From NCBI GenBank assembly GCA_002421605.1, contig DISJ01000003.1, positions 62,001 through 126,000 on the forward strand: a DNA stretch of 64,000 nucleotides, read 5' to 3'. Both the position numbers and the translations under genes were made by a program. Below are positions 9,844 through 18,136 of the stretch, one piece after another. Position 1 is the first letter of the stretch. Each line of letters opens with the position of its first letter. The stretch comes from Rhodobacteraceae bacterium UBA6213 (GTDB lineage Bacteria > Pseudomonadota > Alphaproteobacteria > Rhodobacterales > Rhodobacteraceae). The notes below the pieces were generated by a model, which saw nothing but the letters and a program-made list of their open reading frames with translations, made no database searches and was not told where the DNA came from.

Positions 9844-10047
9844 CATCGTTCCTTGCCACCTCACCCTTTGCCGATTGGCATGGCGCAAGCCCCTTTGGGG
9901 GTGTGCGTCGGGCCTTCCCGGGCCACTGTGTGAAAGCGCTCATATGGCCGCCACGGCGGCAATGGGGTGCGGTGCCAAAACCGCGCAGCGGCGAAGGGTG
10001 CGGGTCGCCGGTGGTGTCTTGGGACCCTCGCCCTTTGGCGGGGCGGT

Positions 10048-10133
10048 TGGTGCGGGCGGCCGGACTCGAACCGGCATGGGCTTGCGCCCGAGGGATTTTA
10101 AGTCCCATGCGTCTACCATTCCGCCACGCCCGC
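10048..10133 (-). tRNA. tRNA-Leu (UAA anticodon)
   Basis: On the minus strand the 86 nt (CCA included) fold as a class II tRNA. The acceptor GCGGGCG pairs with CGCCCGC. The anticodon loop CTTAAAA gives UAA. A long variable arm (CTCGGGCGCAAGCCCA region) is typical of leucine tRNAs, and the T-arm contains GGTTCGAGTCC. The 3' CCA is encoded. Confidence 0.97.
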
Positions 10134-10421
10134 GCGGGGGCCTGCCCCCTGCCCCTTGGCTAATCGGTTCACGCCGCTGCGGCAAGAGGGCGGGCGTCGC
10201 CTTTGCGCTTTGCACCGACACTTGCCCGGCCGCACGGGCAATGGCAAAGCTGTGGGTCTGCGCCCCGTGCGACGGGTGCCCACCCTTCGCACACATCCGC
10301 CACGTCCCAGCGCGCTATGCTGGTGGCACGGCGCCCCGTCCTCTGGCTGGCGCGCACGGCCCATTTGCTTGGCGGCGTGCTTGGGTGGCTGGCCCCTCGC
10401 ACATACGCGCAACGGCCTTGA

Positions 10422-10436
10422 GAACGAAAAGCGAAC
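10422..10436 (+). promoter_or_regulatory. Predicted LexA (SOS) box upstream of imuA
   Basis: The sequence GAACGAAAAGCGAAC is a direct repeat GAAC-N7-GAAC, the known alphaproteobacterial LexA operator (equivalent to GTTC-N7-GTTC on the other strand). It ends 16 bp before the imuA start codon, a position that would block transcription. Damage-inducible control of imuA is inferred. Confidence 0.75.
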
Positions 10437-10452
10437 GCCTTACCCTCATCCC

Positions 10453-11085
10453 ATGCCGACTCACCCCGCCCCATCGCCCGAGACCCTACCTGCGAAACCT
10501 GCGCCGCTGTTGGCGCGCGGGCGGGCGCCGCTGCAGCTTGCACCAGGGGTCGAGTTTGCGCGCGGGCGGGTGCATGAACTGTGCGGCCCCGCGCGACGCA
10601 CGCTGGCGCTGCTGCTGGCGGGCCGAACCGAGGGCGCAGTGCTTTGGATCGCGCCAGAGGCGGCGGCGCGCGCGCTCAACCCCTGGGGTATGGCCGGGCT
10701 TTGCGCCCCCGAGCGGCTGATCCTTGCCGCCGCCCGGCCTGACCGCGAGGCGCTTTGGTGCCTTGAAGAGGCGCTGCACAGCGGCGCGGTGGCGATGGCG
10801 GTGGCCGAACTTGCCACGCCCCCCGGCCTCACCCCGATGCGGCGGCTGCAACTGGCCGCCGAGGCCAGCGGTCGCGCCCCCATCGGCCTGATCCTGACCC
10901 CCGAAGCTGGCGGCGCGCCCGGTGCCGAAAGCCGCTGGCACCTCGCCGCCGCCCATGCCGAGGGCCAAAACCGCTGGCACCTCGAACGCCGCCGCGCCCG
11001 CATGGCCCCGCCCGCCGCCTGGCTGCTGGAATCCGGCCCGGGCGCGGCGCTACTGGCAACCCGGCAGGTGGCACCGCAAGGCTGA
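10453..11085 (+). CDS. imuA: ImuA-like (RecA/SulA-related) translesion-mutagenesis protein
   Basis: A 210-aa protein resembling ImuA, the RecA-like partner in the ImuA-ImuB-DnaE2 mutasome. Family features seen are the early GRVHELCGPARRT segment where RecA has its P-loop (a canonical Walker A is absent, as expected), the VLWIAP and LILAAARPD strands, the LEEAL helix, and a C-terminal RWHLERRRAR. The ATG at 10453 comes right after the LexA box; the frame is open further upstream but that would overlap the operator. Unlike the usual operon, imuB and dnaE2 do not follow; the next gene is an MFS transporter 81 bp on. Confidence 0.75.
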   Translation: MPTHPAPSPETLPAKPAPLLARGRAPLQLAPGVEFARGRVHELCGPARRTLALLLAGRTEGAVLWIAPEAAARALNPWGMAGLCAPERLILAAARPDREALWCLEEALHSGAVAMAVAELATPPGLTPMRRLQLAAEASGRAPIGLILTPEAGGAPGAESRWHLAAAHAEGQNRWHLERRRARMAPPAAWLLESGPGAALLATRQVAPQG

Positions 11086-11166
11086 AGCCCCACGCCACCC
11101 ACATTTCCCGCACCCCGCCGCACAATCACCCTTCCACCCCTCACGCGGCGCAGCTAGCGTCGCGCC

Positions 11167-12387
11167 ATGCGTATGATCATCTCTTTCGCGGCCCTGTTTC
11201 TGTCGGTGATCTTCGTCCAGCTTGGCTCGGGCGGGGTGGCGCCGCTCGATGCGATTTCGGGGTTGGGCCAAGGCTTTTCCAAAGGCGAAGTCGGCATGCT
11301 CGGCTCGGCACATTTCATCGGCTTTTTCATCGGCTGCTGGTGGGCGCCGCGGATGCTGGGCTCGGTCGGTCATTCACGCGCTTTTGCGGCATTTTCGGCG
11401 CTCGGCACCATCGGCATTGCCGCACATATGATGCTGGTGAACCCGCTGGCCTGGTCGATCATGCGTATGCTCACCGGGCTGTCGGTGGCGGGCTGCTATA
11501 CGATCATCGAGGCGTGGCTACAGTCCAGTGTCACCAACGAAACGCGTGGCCGCGCGATGGGTGTGTACCGCGTCGTCGATGTGGGCGCTTCGCTTGGCGC
11601 ACAGCTGATGATCGGCGTGCTCACACCGTCTAGCTATGCCTCTTACAACCTGCTTGCCATTGCCTGCTGCGCGGCGCTGTTGCCGTTGGCGCTGACCCGC
11701 ACGCCTGAACCTGAAACCCCCGCAGCACCGCGCCTGCGCCCGGCGATGGCCTGGGCGCGCTCGCCACTGGCTGCGGCAGGGGTGGTGGTCACCGGCATTA
11801 CCGGCGCGGCCTTCCGCTTTGTCGGCCCGGTCTATGCCTCCGAGGTCGGGCTGACGCTGGATCAAATCGCTGTGTTCCTTGCGATCTATGTGCTTGGCGG
11901 CTGGGTGGCGCAATTGCCGGTGGGCTGGCTGGCCGACCGCTTTGATCGCCGCTGGGTGCTGATCGGGCTGTCACTTTCAGCGACGGGCGCGGCGGCGCTG
12001 ACCGTGGCGATGGCGGGCTCGGGCAGCATGGCCATTTACCTTTCTGCTGGTCTCTTCGGCTTTGTCACGCTGCCAATCTACTCGGTCTCGGCCGCCCACG
12101 CGCACGACCACGCCACTTCGTCCGAACGGGTCGAGCTTTCGGCGGCGCTGATGTTTCTTTACGCGGTGGGCGCGATCGCTTCGCCGCTGGCCGCCTCGCT
12201 GCTGATCGAGTGGTTTGGCCCCGCCTCGATGTTCTGGGCCATCGCGCTGGTGCATCTGGTGCTGGTGGTGTTTGGGTTTTGGCGCATGGCGCTACGTCCC
12301 GGCCCGCGCCGCCGTCTGCCCTACACTTGGGTGCCGCGCACCTCGTTTCAGGTTGGGCGGCTTTTCCGGCGCGGGCGCGACGATTAA
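11167..12387 (+). CDS. MFS transporter
   Basis: A 406-aa inner-membrane protein with about 12 hydrophobic segments. The order of segments and the GWLADRFDRRWVL loop-type motif between the two halves identify the major facilitator superfamily; it resembles the YcaD-like drug/metabolite group. It has a second MFS-like feature in the N-terminal half (GHSRAFAAFSALG). The substrate is unknown. The start ATG at 11167 has only a weak upstream ribosome binding site (CTAGCGTCGCGCC). It could be co-transcribed with imuA, though an 81-bp gap separates them. Confidence 0.88.
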   Translation: MRMIISFAALFLSVIFVQLGSGGVAPLDAISGLGQGFSKGEVGMLGSAHFIGFFIGCWWAPRMLGSVGHSRAFAAFSALGTIGIAAHMMLVNPLAWSIMRMLTGLSVAGCYTIIEAWLQSSVTNETRGRAMGVYRVVDVGASLGAQLMIGVLTPSSYASYNLLAIACCAALLPLALTRTPEPETPAAPRLRPAMAWARSPLAAAGVVVTGITGAAFRFVGPVYASEVGLTLDQIAVFLAIYVLGGWVAQLPVGWLADRFDRRWVLIGLSLSATGAAALTVAMAGSGSMAIYLSAGLFGFVTLPIYSVSAAHAHDHATSSERVELSAALMFLYAVGAIASPLAASLLIEWFGPASMFWAIALVHLVLVVFGFWRMALRPGPRRRLPYTWVPRTSFQVGRLFRRGRDD

Positions 12388-12452
12388 CCCTTAACCTGCC
12401 CGCCACGCGACCCCATATAAGCCTCGGTGTATACGACGCCGAGGAGGCTGAA

Positions 12453-13205
12453 ATGGACATTCGTTTTGACAACAAAGTAGCACTCGTAACGGGCGCGGGC
12501 TCGGGTATCGGCGCGCAAATCGCGCGCGATCTGGCAGGCGCAGGCGCCAAGGTGGTGGTGGCCGATTGGCACCTGCCCGCCGCAGAGGCAATTGAAACTG
12601 AAATCGTTGCGGCGGGCGGCACCGCCTATGCGCTGGCCTGCGATGTGTCCGCCCCCAAGGCGGTCGAGGCAATGATGGCCGCAGCCGAGAAAAAGTTTGG
12701 CCCGATCGACCTTTTGGTCAACAACGCCGGAATCGGCGGACCACAGGCACCGGTTGGTGAATATCCCGTGGACGGTTGGCAGCAAGTAATCGGCATCAAC
12801 CTTAACGGCGTGTTTTATGGCATGCGCTTTGCCATCCCGCAGATGGTCAAGAACGGCGGCGGCGCGATCGTCAACATCGCCTCGATCTTGGGCTCGGTCG
12901 GCTTTGCCAATTCCTCGGCCTATGTTGCGGCCAAGCACGGCGTAGTCGGCCTGACCAAGGCGGCGGCGCTTGAACATGCGGCGGCGGGCATTCGCGTCAA
13001 TGCGGTCGGCCCCGGCTTTATCAGCACGCCGCTGCTCGAGGCGCTCCCGGCAGATGCACTCGCAGGGATCGCCTCGCTGCACGCGGCCAAACGGCTCGGC
13101 ACCGTCAGCGAAGTTTCGGCGCTGGTGCAATTCCTGCTTTCGGATCAGGCCAGCTTCATCACCGGATCATATCATCTGGTCGATGGCGGTTATACCGCGC
13201 AATAA
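12453..13205 (+). CDS. Short-chain dehydrogenase/reductase (SDR)
   Basis: A 250-aa classical SDR, NAD(P)-dependent oxidoreductase. The cofactor motif is TGAGSGIG (residues 13-20), followed by NNAG, the catalytic Ser before SSAYVAAKHG (Tyr and Lys of YxxxK), and a C-terminal LVDGGYTAQ typical of the family. Acidic VVVADWHL at the end of beta-2 suggests preference for NAD over NADP. The ATG at 12453 follows GAGGAGGCTGAA. It lies 65 bp after the MFS gene and ends at a hairpin. The substrate is unknown. Confidence 0.92.
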   Translation: MDIRFDNKVALVTGAGSGIGAQIARDLAGAGAKVVVADWHLPAAEAIETEIVAAGGTAYALACDVSAPKAVEAMMAAAEKKFGPIDLLVNNAGIGGPQAPVGEYPVDGWQQVIGINLNGVFYGMRFAIPQMVKNGGGAIVNIASILGSVGFANSSAYVAAKHGVVGLTKAAALEHAAAGIRVNAVGPGFISTPLLEALPADALAGIASLHAAKRLGTVSEVSALVQFLLSDQASFITGSYHLVDGGYTAQ

Positions 13206-13212
13206 ACCCGGC

Positions 13213-13240
13213 AAGGCCAGAGGGCAAACCCTCTGGCCTT
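13213..13240. terminator. Terminator-like hairpin after the SDR gene
   Basis: The 12-bp perfect inverted repeat AAGGCCAGAGGG/CCCTCTGGCCTT with a 4-nt loop lies 8 bp after the SDR stop. There is no strong T run, so efficiency is uncertain. Confidence 0.6.
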
Positions 13241-13289
13241 ACCCGCGCAAGGGCTGTAAACCGCGCTGAAACGGCACGAAAGGCGCGTG

Positions 13290-15023
13290 ATGGCCCGGCA
13301 TCTGATTACCTCGGCAATCCCCTATATCAACGGCATCAAGCACCTCGGAAATCTGGTGGGAAGCCAGCTTCCGGCAGACCTTTATGCCCGCTATCTGCGT
13401 GCACGCGGCCATGAGGTGATGTTCATCTGCGCCACCGACGAGCACGGCACCCCGGCCGAGCTTGCCGCCGCCAAGGCAGGTAAGCCCGTGGCTGAATATT
13501 GCGCCGAAATGCACGAGGTGCAGGCCGAACTTGCGCGCGGTTTCCGCCTTTCGTTCGACCATTTCGGCCGCTCGTCCAGCCCGCGCAACCACGCCCTGAC
13601 GCAGTATTTCGCGCAGACCTTGGGCGAGCAAGGCCTGATCAGCGAGGTCGCTGAAAGCCAAGTGTTTTCAATCGACGACAACCGCTTTTTGCCCGACCGC
13701 TATATCGAAGGCACCTGTCCCAATTGCGGGTACGAACGTGCGCGCGGCGATCAGTGCGAAAACTGCACCAAGCAGCTTGACCCCACCGACCTTGTAAACC
13801 CGCGCTCGGCCATCTCCGGCTCGACCCGCCTTGAGGTGCGCGAGACCAAGCACCTTTACCTGCGCCAGCGTAGCCTGAAGGGCGAAATTTCTGCATGGAT
13901 CGACAGCAAGACCGACTGGCCCGTGCTGACCACTTCGATCGCGCGCAAATGGCTGAATGATGGCGACGGTTTGCAAGACCGCGGCATCACCCGCGATCTG
14001 CAATGGGGCGTGCCCGCGCAGTTTGAGGGCGCACCGTGGAGCGGGATGGACGGCAAGGTCTTTTACGTCTGGTTCGATGCGCCCATCGAATATATCGGCG
14101 CCACCGCCGAATGGGCCGATGCAACTGGCCAAGACGACGCCGCTTGGCAACGCTGGTGGCGCACCGACAAGGGCGCGGATGACGTGACCTATACCGAGTT
14201 CATGGGCAAGGATAACGTGCCCTTCCACACGCTCAGCTTTCCTGCCACGATCATCGGCGCGAACCGCGCGGGTGGCGCGCAATGGAAGCTGGTCGATTAC
14301 ATCAAGTCCTTCAACTACCTCAACTATGACGGCGGCCAGTTTTCAACCAGTCAGGGTCGCGGCGTGTTCATGGATCAGGCGCTTTCGATCCTGCCGCCCG
14401 ATTACTGGCGCTGGTGGCTGCTCTCGCACGCCCCCGAAGGTGCCGACAGCGAGTTTACGTGGGAGAATTTCCAGACGTCCGTGAACAAGGATCTGGCCGA
14501 CGTGCTGGGCAATTTCGTCAGCCGCATCACCAAATTCTGCCGCGGCAAGTTCGGCGAGGCGGTGCCCGAGGGCGGCACGTACGGCGCGCAAGAATTGGCG
14601 CTGATCGAAGCGGTCAGCACCGGGATCGCCAGCTATCAGGCGTCGATGGATGCGATGATGGTGCGCCGTGCCGCGCAAGATCTGCGCGCGCTCTGGGTGC
14701 TGGGCAATGAATACCTGCAATCCTCCGCCCCTTGGACCGTGTTCAAAACCGACCCGGCGCAGGCCGCCGCGCAAACCCGGCTTTCGCTGAACCTCGTGCG
14801 CCTTTACGCGGTGCTGTCCGAACCCTTCATCCCCGATGCCGCTGCCGCGATGCTGGCCGGTATGCAAACCAGCAACCGCGACTGGCCGGGCGATGATGTG
14901 GCCGCGGCGCTGGCAGCACTGCCCGCAGGCCACGCCTTTACCACGCCCGAAGTCCTGTTCCGCAAAATCGCAGATGACGAGCGGGAAAATTGGCAAAAAC
15001 GGTTTTCTGGCATCCGCAGCTGA
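13290..15023 (+). CDS. metG: Methionyl-tRNA synthetase
   Basis: A 577-aa class I synthetase. The HIGH-equivalent is KHLGN near residue 20. A zinc finger has Cys143, Cys146, Cys156 and Cys159. The KMSKS-equivalent near residues 350-355 reads QFSTSQ, so the first lysine is replaced; a related FSTSQ form is known in some bacterial MetRS groups. There is no C-terminal tRNA-binding extension, in line with short MetRS forms. The ATG at 13290 is used, with GAAAGG upstream; a GTG immediately before it (13287) is possible. The gene is followed by a hairpin shared with csp. Confidence 0.95.
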   Translation: MARHLITSAIPYINGIKHLGNLVGSQLPADLYARYLRARGHEVMFICATDEHGTPAELAAAKAGKPVAEYCAEMHEVQAELARGFRLSFDHFGRSSSPRNHALTQYFAQTLGEQGLISEVAESQVFSIDDNRFLPDRYIEGTCPNCGYERARGDQCENCTKQLDPTDLVNPRSAISGSTRLEVRETKHLYLRQRSLKGEISAWIDSKTDWPVLTTSIARKWLNDGDGLQDRGITRDLQWGVPAQFEGAPWSGMDGKVFYVWFDAPIEYIGATAEWADATGQDDAAWQRWWRTDKGADDVTYTEFMGKDNVPFHTLSFPATIIGANRAGGAQWKLVDYIKSFNYLNYDGGQFSTSQGRGVFMDQALSILPPDYWRWWLLSHAPEGADSEFTWENFQTSVNKDLADVLGNFVSRITKFCRGKFGEAVPEGGTYGAQELALIEAVSTGIASYQASMDAMMVRRAAQDLRALWVLGNEYLQSSAPWTVFKTDPAQAAAQTRLSLNLVRLYAVLSEPFIPDAAAAMLAGMQTSNRDWPGDDVAAALAALPAGHAFTTPEVLFRKIADDERENWQKRFSGIRS

Positions 15024-15046
15024 ACCCGGGCGCAGACCGCAAAATG

Positions 15047-15077
15047 AAAACGGGGCGGGCCATGGCCCACCCCGTTT
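15047..15077 (-). terminator. Terminator of the second csp gene (also behind metG)
   Basis: On the minus strand a roughly 15-bp stem (AAACGGGGTGGGCC with GGCCCGCCCCGTTT) is followed by TTTTCATTTT. It lies between convergent metG and csp genes. Confidence 0.8.
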
Positions 15078-15097
15078 CGGTTCGCAAGCGTCTGAAA

Positions 15098-15304
15098 TCA
15101 GACCAGCGCGAGGTTGGTGGCCGATTCGCGGCCGTCGCGGCTGGTTTCGATGTCGAAGGTCACTTTCTGACCGTCGTTCAGCGCGCGGATGCCGGCGCGT
15201 TCAACGGCCGAAATATGCACGAACACGTCTTTGTTGCCGCCATCGGGGGCGATGAAGCCGAAGCCCTTGGTAGCGTTGAACCATTTCACGGAGCCAGTAG
15301 CCAT
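15098..15304 (-). CDS. Cold-shock protein, CspA family (second copy)
   Basis: A 68-aa cold-shock domain protein with GSVKWFNATKGFGFI and DVFVHISAV intact. It shares most of its first 45 residues with the paralogue at 5223-5429 and differs mainly in the last third. The start follows GAAGGAGAGATCACG, a strong ribosome binding site. A terminator follows. It would act as an RNA chaperone; which of the two copies is cold-induced cannot be told. Confidence 0.95.
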   Translation of the reverse strand: MATGSVKWFNATKGFGFIAPDGGNKDVFVHISAVERAGIRALNDGQKVTFDIETSRDGRESATNLALV

Positions 15305-15609
15305 CGTGATCTCTCCTTCTATATGCCACCCGCAACATCGCGGCGGCCCGGCTCAGTCAGTGCAGAATCGAAAGACTGGCCGATGAAGGAACAGTGTCGA
15401 TCAGATAACGTCGCGCTGCTGATATGGTAGAGGTCTGCATAAAACTCAAGACGGTTTGTGAATTCTGGCGCAAAATCACGCGCGTAGGTCCATACTTCCG
15501 AAACGATAGTACTATCTGCCATAATGGTCATGTTTTGCCCGCCATACTGCGCAATTCGACTTTCCTTTGCCGATATCGACGGTAATGTTGCATCAAAAGC
15601 GAGGAAACC

Positions 15610-16536
15610 ATGCAAAGACACTGCGTCCTGATCGGCGCGCCGGTTGCAACCGGCCAGCGCCACGAAGGCACCGGAATGGGGCCTGCCGCGTATCGCGTGG
15701 CCGGGTTTGGTGCCATGCTCCAAGATTTGGGCCACCACGTCGTTGACCACGGCGATGTCGTGCCGGGGCCTGCGCGCGCGCTCACCTGCACCAACCCTGC
15801 TGTGCATCACTTGGGCGAGATCGTCGCATGGACCGAGGCGCTGGCGGTTGCGGCGCGCGCGGGCATGGCGGCGGGCCTGCCGATTTTTCTGGGCGGCGAT
15901 CACGCGCTGTCGCTTGGCACGGTATCTGGTGTCGCGGCACATGCGGCGGCCATCGGGCGGCCGCTCTTTGTACTCTGGCTCGATGCGCATACCGATTTTC
16001 ACTCGGTTGAAACCACGCAGAGCGGCAACCTGCACGGCACGCCCATGGCCTATATTGCGGGGCGCGAGGGTTTTCAGCCGTTTCCGCCGTTTCCTGCCGC
16101 AGTGCCGGGCGAAAATATCTGCATGTTCGGCATCCGCTCGGTTGACCCGGCCGAACGTGACGCGCTTTTGGACCGCTCGATCGAAATCAACGATATGCGC
16201 GTGCTGGACGAACGCGGCATCATCGCGCCCTTGCGCAGCTTTCTAGGCCGCGTCGCAGCAGCGGGCGGCTTGCTGCATGTCTCGCTCGATGTCGATTTTC
16301 TCGACCCCGCCATCGCGCCTGCGGTGACCACAACCGTGCCCGGCGGCACCACCTTCCGCGAGGCGCATCTGGTGATGGAGCTTCTGCACGAAAGCGGGCT
16401 GGTCACATCGCTGGATTTGGTAGAACTGAACCCGTTTCTTGATGACCGCGGCCGCACCGCGCGGCTGATGGTTGATCTTGTCGCCAGCCTGATGGGGCGC
16501 AAGGTGTTTGACCGCCCAACCCGGATTTACGCATGA
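15610..16536 (+). CDS. rocF: Arginase
   Basis: A 308-aa ureohydrolase converting arginine to ornithine and urea. The Mn2+ ligands are in GGDHALSLG, DAHTDFH and SLDVDFLDP. The substrate-binding GNLHGTPM segment favours arginase over agmatinase. The start follows GCGAGGAAACC. Its last 4 bp (ATGA) overlap the start of the ornithine cyclodeaminase gene, so the two are translationally coupled. The roughly 300-bp gap upstream to csp must contain its promoter. An Lrp-type regulator lies close downstream. Confidence 0.95.
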   Translation: MQRHCVLIGAPVATGQRHEGTGMGPAAYRVAGFGAMLQDLGHHVVDHGDVVPGPARALTCTNPAVHHLGEIVAWTEALAVAARAGMAAGLPIFLGGDHALSLGTVSGVAAHAAAIGRPLFVLWLDAHTDFHSVETTQSGNLHGTPMAYIAGREGFQPFPPFPAAVPGENICMFGIRSVDPAERDALLDRSIEINDMRVLDERGIIAPLRSFLGRVAAAGGLLHVSLDVDFLDPAIAPAVTTTVPGGTTFREAHLVMELLHESGLVTSLDLVELNPFLDDRGRTARLMVDLVASLMGRKVFDRPTRIYA

Positions 16537-17576
16537 GCACACCTTCCGAACTGGCGTTGGTGCCCTTCGTTTCGGTCGCCAATATGATGCGCCTTGTACA
16601 CCACATCGGGCTAGAGCAGTTGCTGGTCGAACTTGCCGGCGAAGTCGAAGCCGATTTTCGCCGCTGGCCCAAGTTTGACAAGACCCCGCGCGTCGCCTCG
16701 CACAGCGCGGTTGGGGTGATCGAACTGATGCCCACTTCGGATGGGGAAACCTACGGGTTCAAATACGTCAACGGCCACCCCAAGAACACGCACGAGGGTC
16801 TGCAAACGGTCACCGCCTTCGGGCTTTTGGCCGAGGTCAGCACTGGTTATCCGTTGCTGCTCAGCGAGATGACGCTTCTGACCGCGCTGCGCACCGCCGC
16901 CACCTCGTCAATGGCGGCCAAATGGCTTGCCCCCAAGGGCGCGCAGGTCATGGCGCTGATCGGCAACGGTGCGCAATCTGAATTTCAGGCGCTGGCGTTC
17001 CGCGCGGTCTGCGGTATCAGCGAGGTGCGCCTGTACGATATAGACCCGGCCGCCACCAAAAAATGCGCGGCCAATCTGGCCAAAACCGGGTTGCGCGTGG
17101 TGCCCTGCACTTCGGCCGAGTCCGCCATCGAAGGCGCGCAGATCATCACCACCTGCACCGCCGACAAGCAATATGCGACGATATTGACCGACAATATGGT
17201 GGGTGCCGGGGTGCATCTGAACGCCATCGGCGGCGATTGCCCGGGCAAGACCGAACTGGCCCCCGGCATCCTCTCGCGCGCCTCGGTGTTTGTCGAATAC
17301 CCCGAACAGACCCGCGTTGAGGGCGAGATTCAGCAGATGCCCGCCGATTTCCCCGTGACCGAGCTTTGGAAGGTGATCACCGGGCAGGCAGCGGGGCGCA
17401 AAAGCGGTGCTGAAGTCACCCTGTTTGACGGCGTAGGCTTTGCAATCGAAGATTTCGCAGCACTTCGCTATGTGTTGGCCAAGATGCAAGGCACCGGGCT
17501 TTATGACGAGCTCGACATGATCGCAGACCCCGACGATCCGCGCGATCTTTTCGGCATGTTGATGCGGGCAAATTAG
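16533..17576 (+). CDS. ocd: Ornithine cyclodeaminase
   Basis: A 347-aa NAD-dependent enzyme of the OCD/mu-crystallin family converting ornithine to proline with loss of ammonia. Recognisable segments include YGFKYVNGHPKN, LTALRTAATSSMAAKWLA, the Rossmann loop ALIGNGAQSEFQ, and GGDCPGKTEL with the catalytic aspartate. It overlaps arginase by 4 bp, so the pair forms an arginine-to-proline module that feeds PutA further along. Annotation as true OCD rather than a related ketimine reductase rests on this pairing and overall similarity. Confidence 0.94.
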   Translation: MSTPSELALVPFVSVANMMRLVHHIGLEQLLVELAGEVEADFRRWPKFDKTPRVASHSAVGVIELMPTSDGETYGFKYVNGHPKNTHEGLQTVTAFGLLAEVSTGYPLLLSEMTLLTALRTAATSSMAAKWLAPKGAQVMALIGNGAQSEFQALAFRAVCGISEVRLYDIDPAATKKCAANLAKTGLRVVPCTSAESAIEGAQIITTCTADKQYATILTDNMVGAGVHLNAIGGDCPGKTELAPGILSRASVFVEYPEQTRVEGEIQQMPADFPVTELWKVITGQAAGRKSGAEVTLFDGVGFAIEDFAALRYVLAKMQGTGLYDELDMIADPDDPRDLFGMLMRAN

Positions 17577-17696
17577 CGGCGATCTGGCGCGGTTTGGCGT
17601 CCCTGAAAACCTTAATGAATGCTTAATACGCTTGATTTATAATAGCTTTTTCAATGTCTTAGGCTATCTAACACGCGTGATACGCCGCCTCGTTCC

Positions 17697-18131
17697 TTAC
17701 AGTTTGGCGCCGGGGCGGCGCGTCGTCAGCATCAGATTGGTTTCCGAGGTGGCAACCCCTTCAAGGCGGCGGATCTGCGCCAGAATATCGTCAAGCTGCG
17801 CCAGAGTCTGGGTGCCGATTTCGACGATCAGATCCCATTTTCCATTCGTCGAATGCACCGCCTGCACCGCCGATAGCCCCATCAGTCGCGCGATGATCCG
17901 GTCTGTGCCGCGCCCCTCGATTCCCAGCATCATCAGCCCCCGCACCGGCGCGGCCGTTACATCGGTGCGCGTCAAAACGGTGAACCCCGAAATCTCGCCC
18001 CGCGCGACCAGCCGTTCTATCCGAGACCGCGCCGTAGCGCGCGCCACGCCCAGCGCCGCCGCCAGATCAGAAAGCGAGGCGCGCCCGTCGCGGCGCAGCG
18101 CCGCGATCAGGCGTTGATCGGTCTCATCCAC
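17697..18131 (-). CDS. Lrp/AsnC-family transcriptional regulator
   Basis: A 144-aa regulator with an N-terminal winged HTH (residues 2-60; LSDLAAALGVARATARSRIERL is the recognition region) and a RAM ligand-binding domain (about 68-140). Members bind amino acids and assemble as octamers or similar. The start is only 5 bp after the gabT stop on the same strand, so it is co-transcribed with gabT. It also converges with the arginase-ocd operon. Control of gabT and/or the arginase operon is inferred from position. Confidence 0.9.
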   Translation of the reverse strand: MDETDQRLIAALRRDGRASLSDLAAALGVARATARSRIERLVARGEISGFTVLTRTDVTAAPVRGLMMLGIEGRGTDRIIARLMGLSAVQAVHSTNGKWDLIVEIGTQTLAQLDDILAQIRRLEGVATSETNLMLTTRRPGAKL

Positions 18132-18136
18132 GCGCC

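Larger units (their letters stand above)
9282..10047. other. Gene-poor stretch with a diverged 42-bp direct repeat
   Basis: About 770 bp between the ABC exporter start and the tRNA-Leu 3' end hold no supportable protein gene. The open frames on both strands have Arg/Ala/Pro-rich products typical of non-coding high-GC DNA, with no ribosome binding sites. It contains two related segments, 9595-9636 and 9802-9843, matching at 33 of 42 positions and each preceded by an ATGGT...CTC sequence. The region could hold an RNA gene or decayed coding sequence; neither is shown. Confidence 0.6.

Noticed and set aside
15319..15534. 71-codon minus-strand frame between csp and arginase
   Set aside because: It has a plausible amino-acid composition but no ribosome binding site and lies where the arginase promoter must be. 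Kept out for lack of support.
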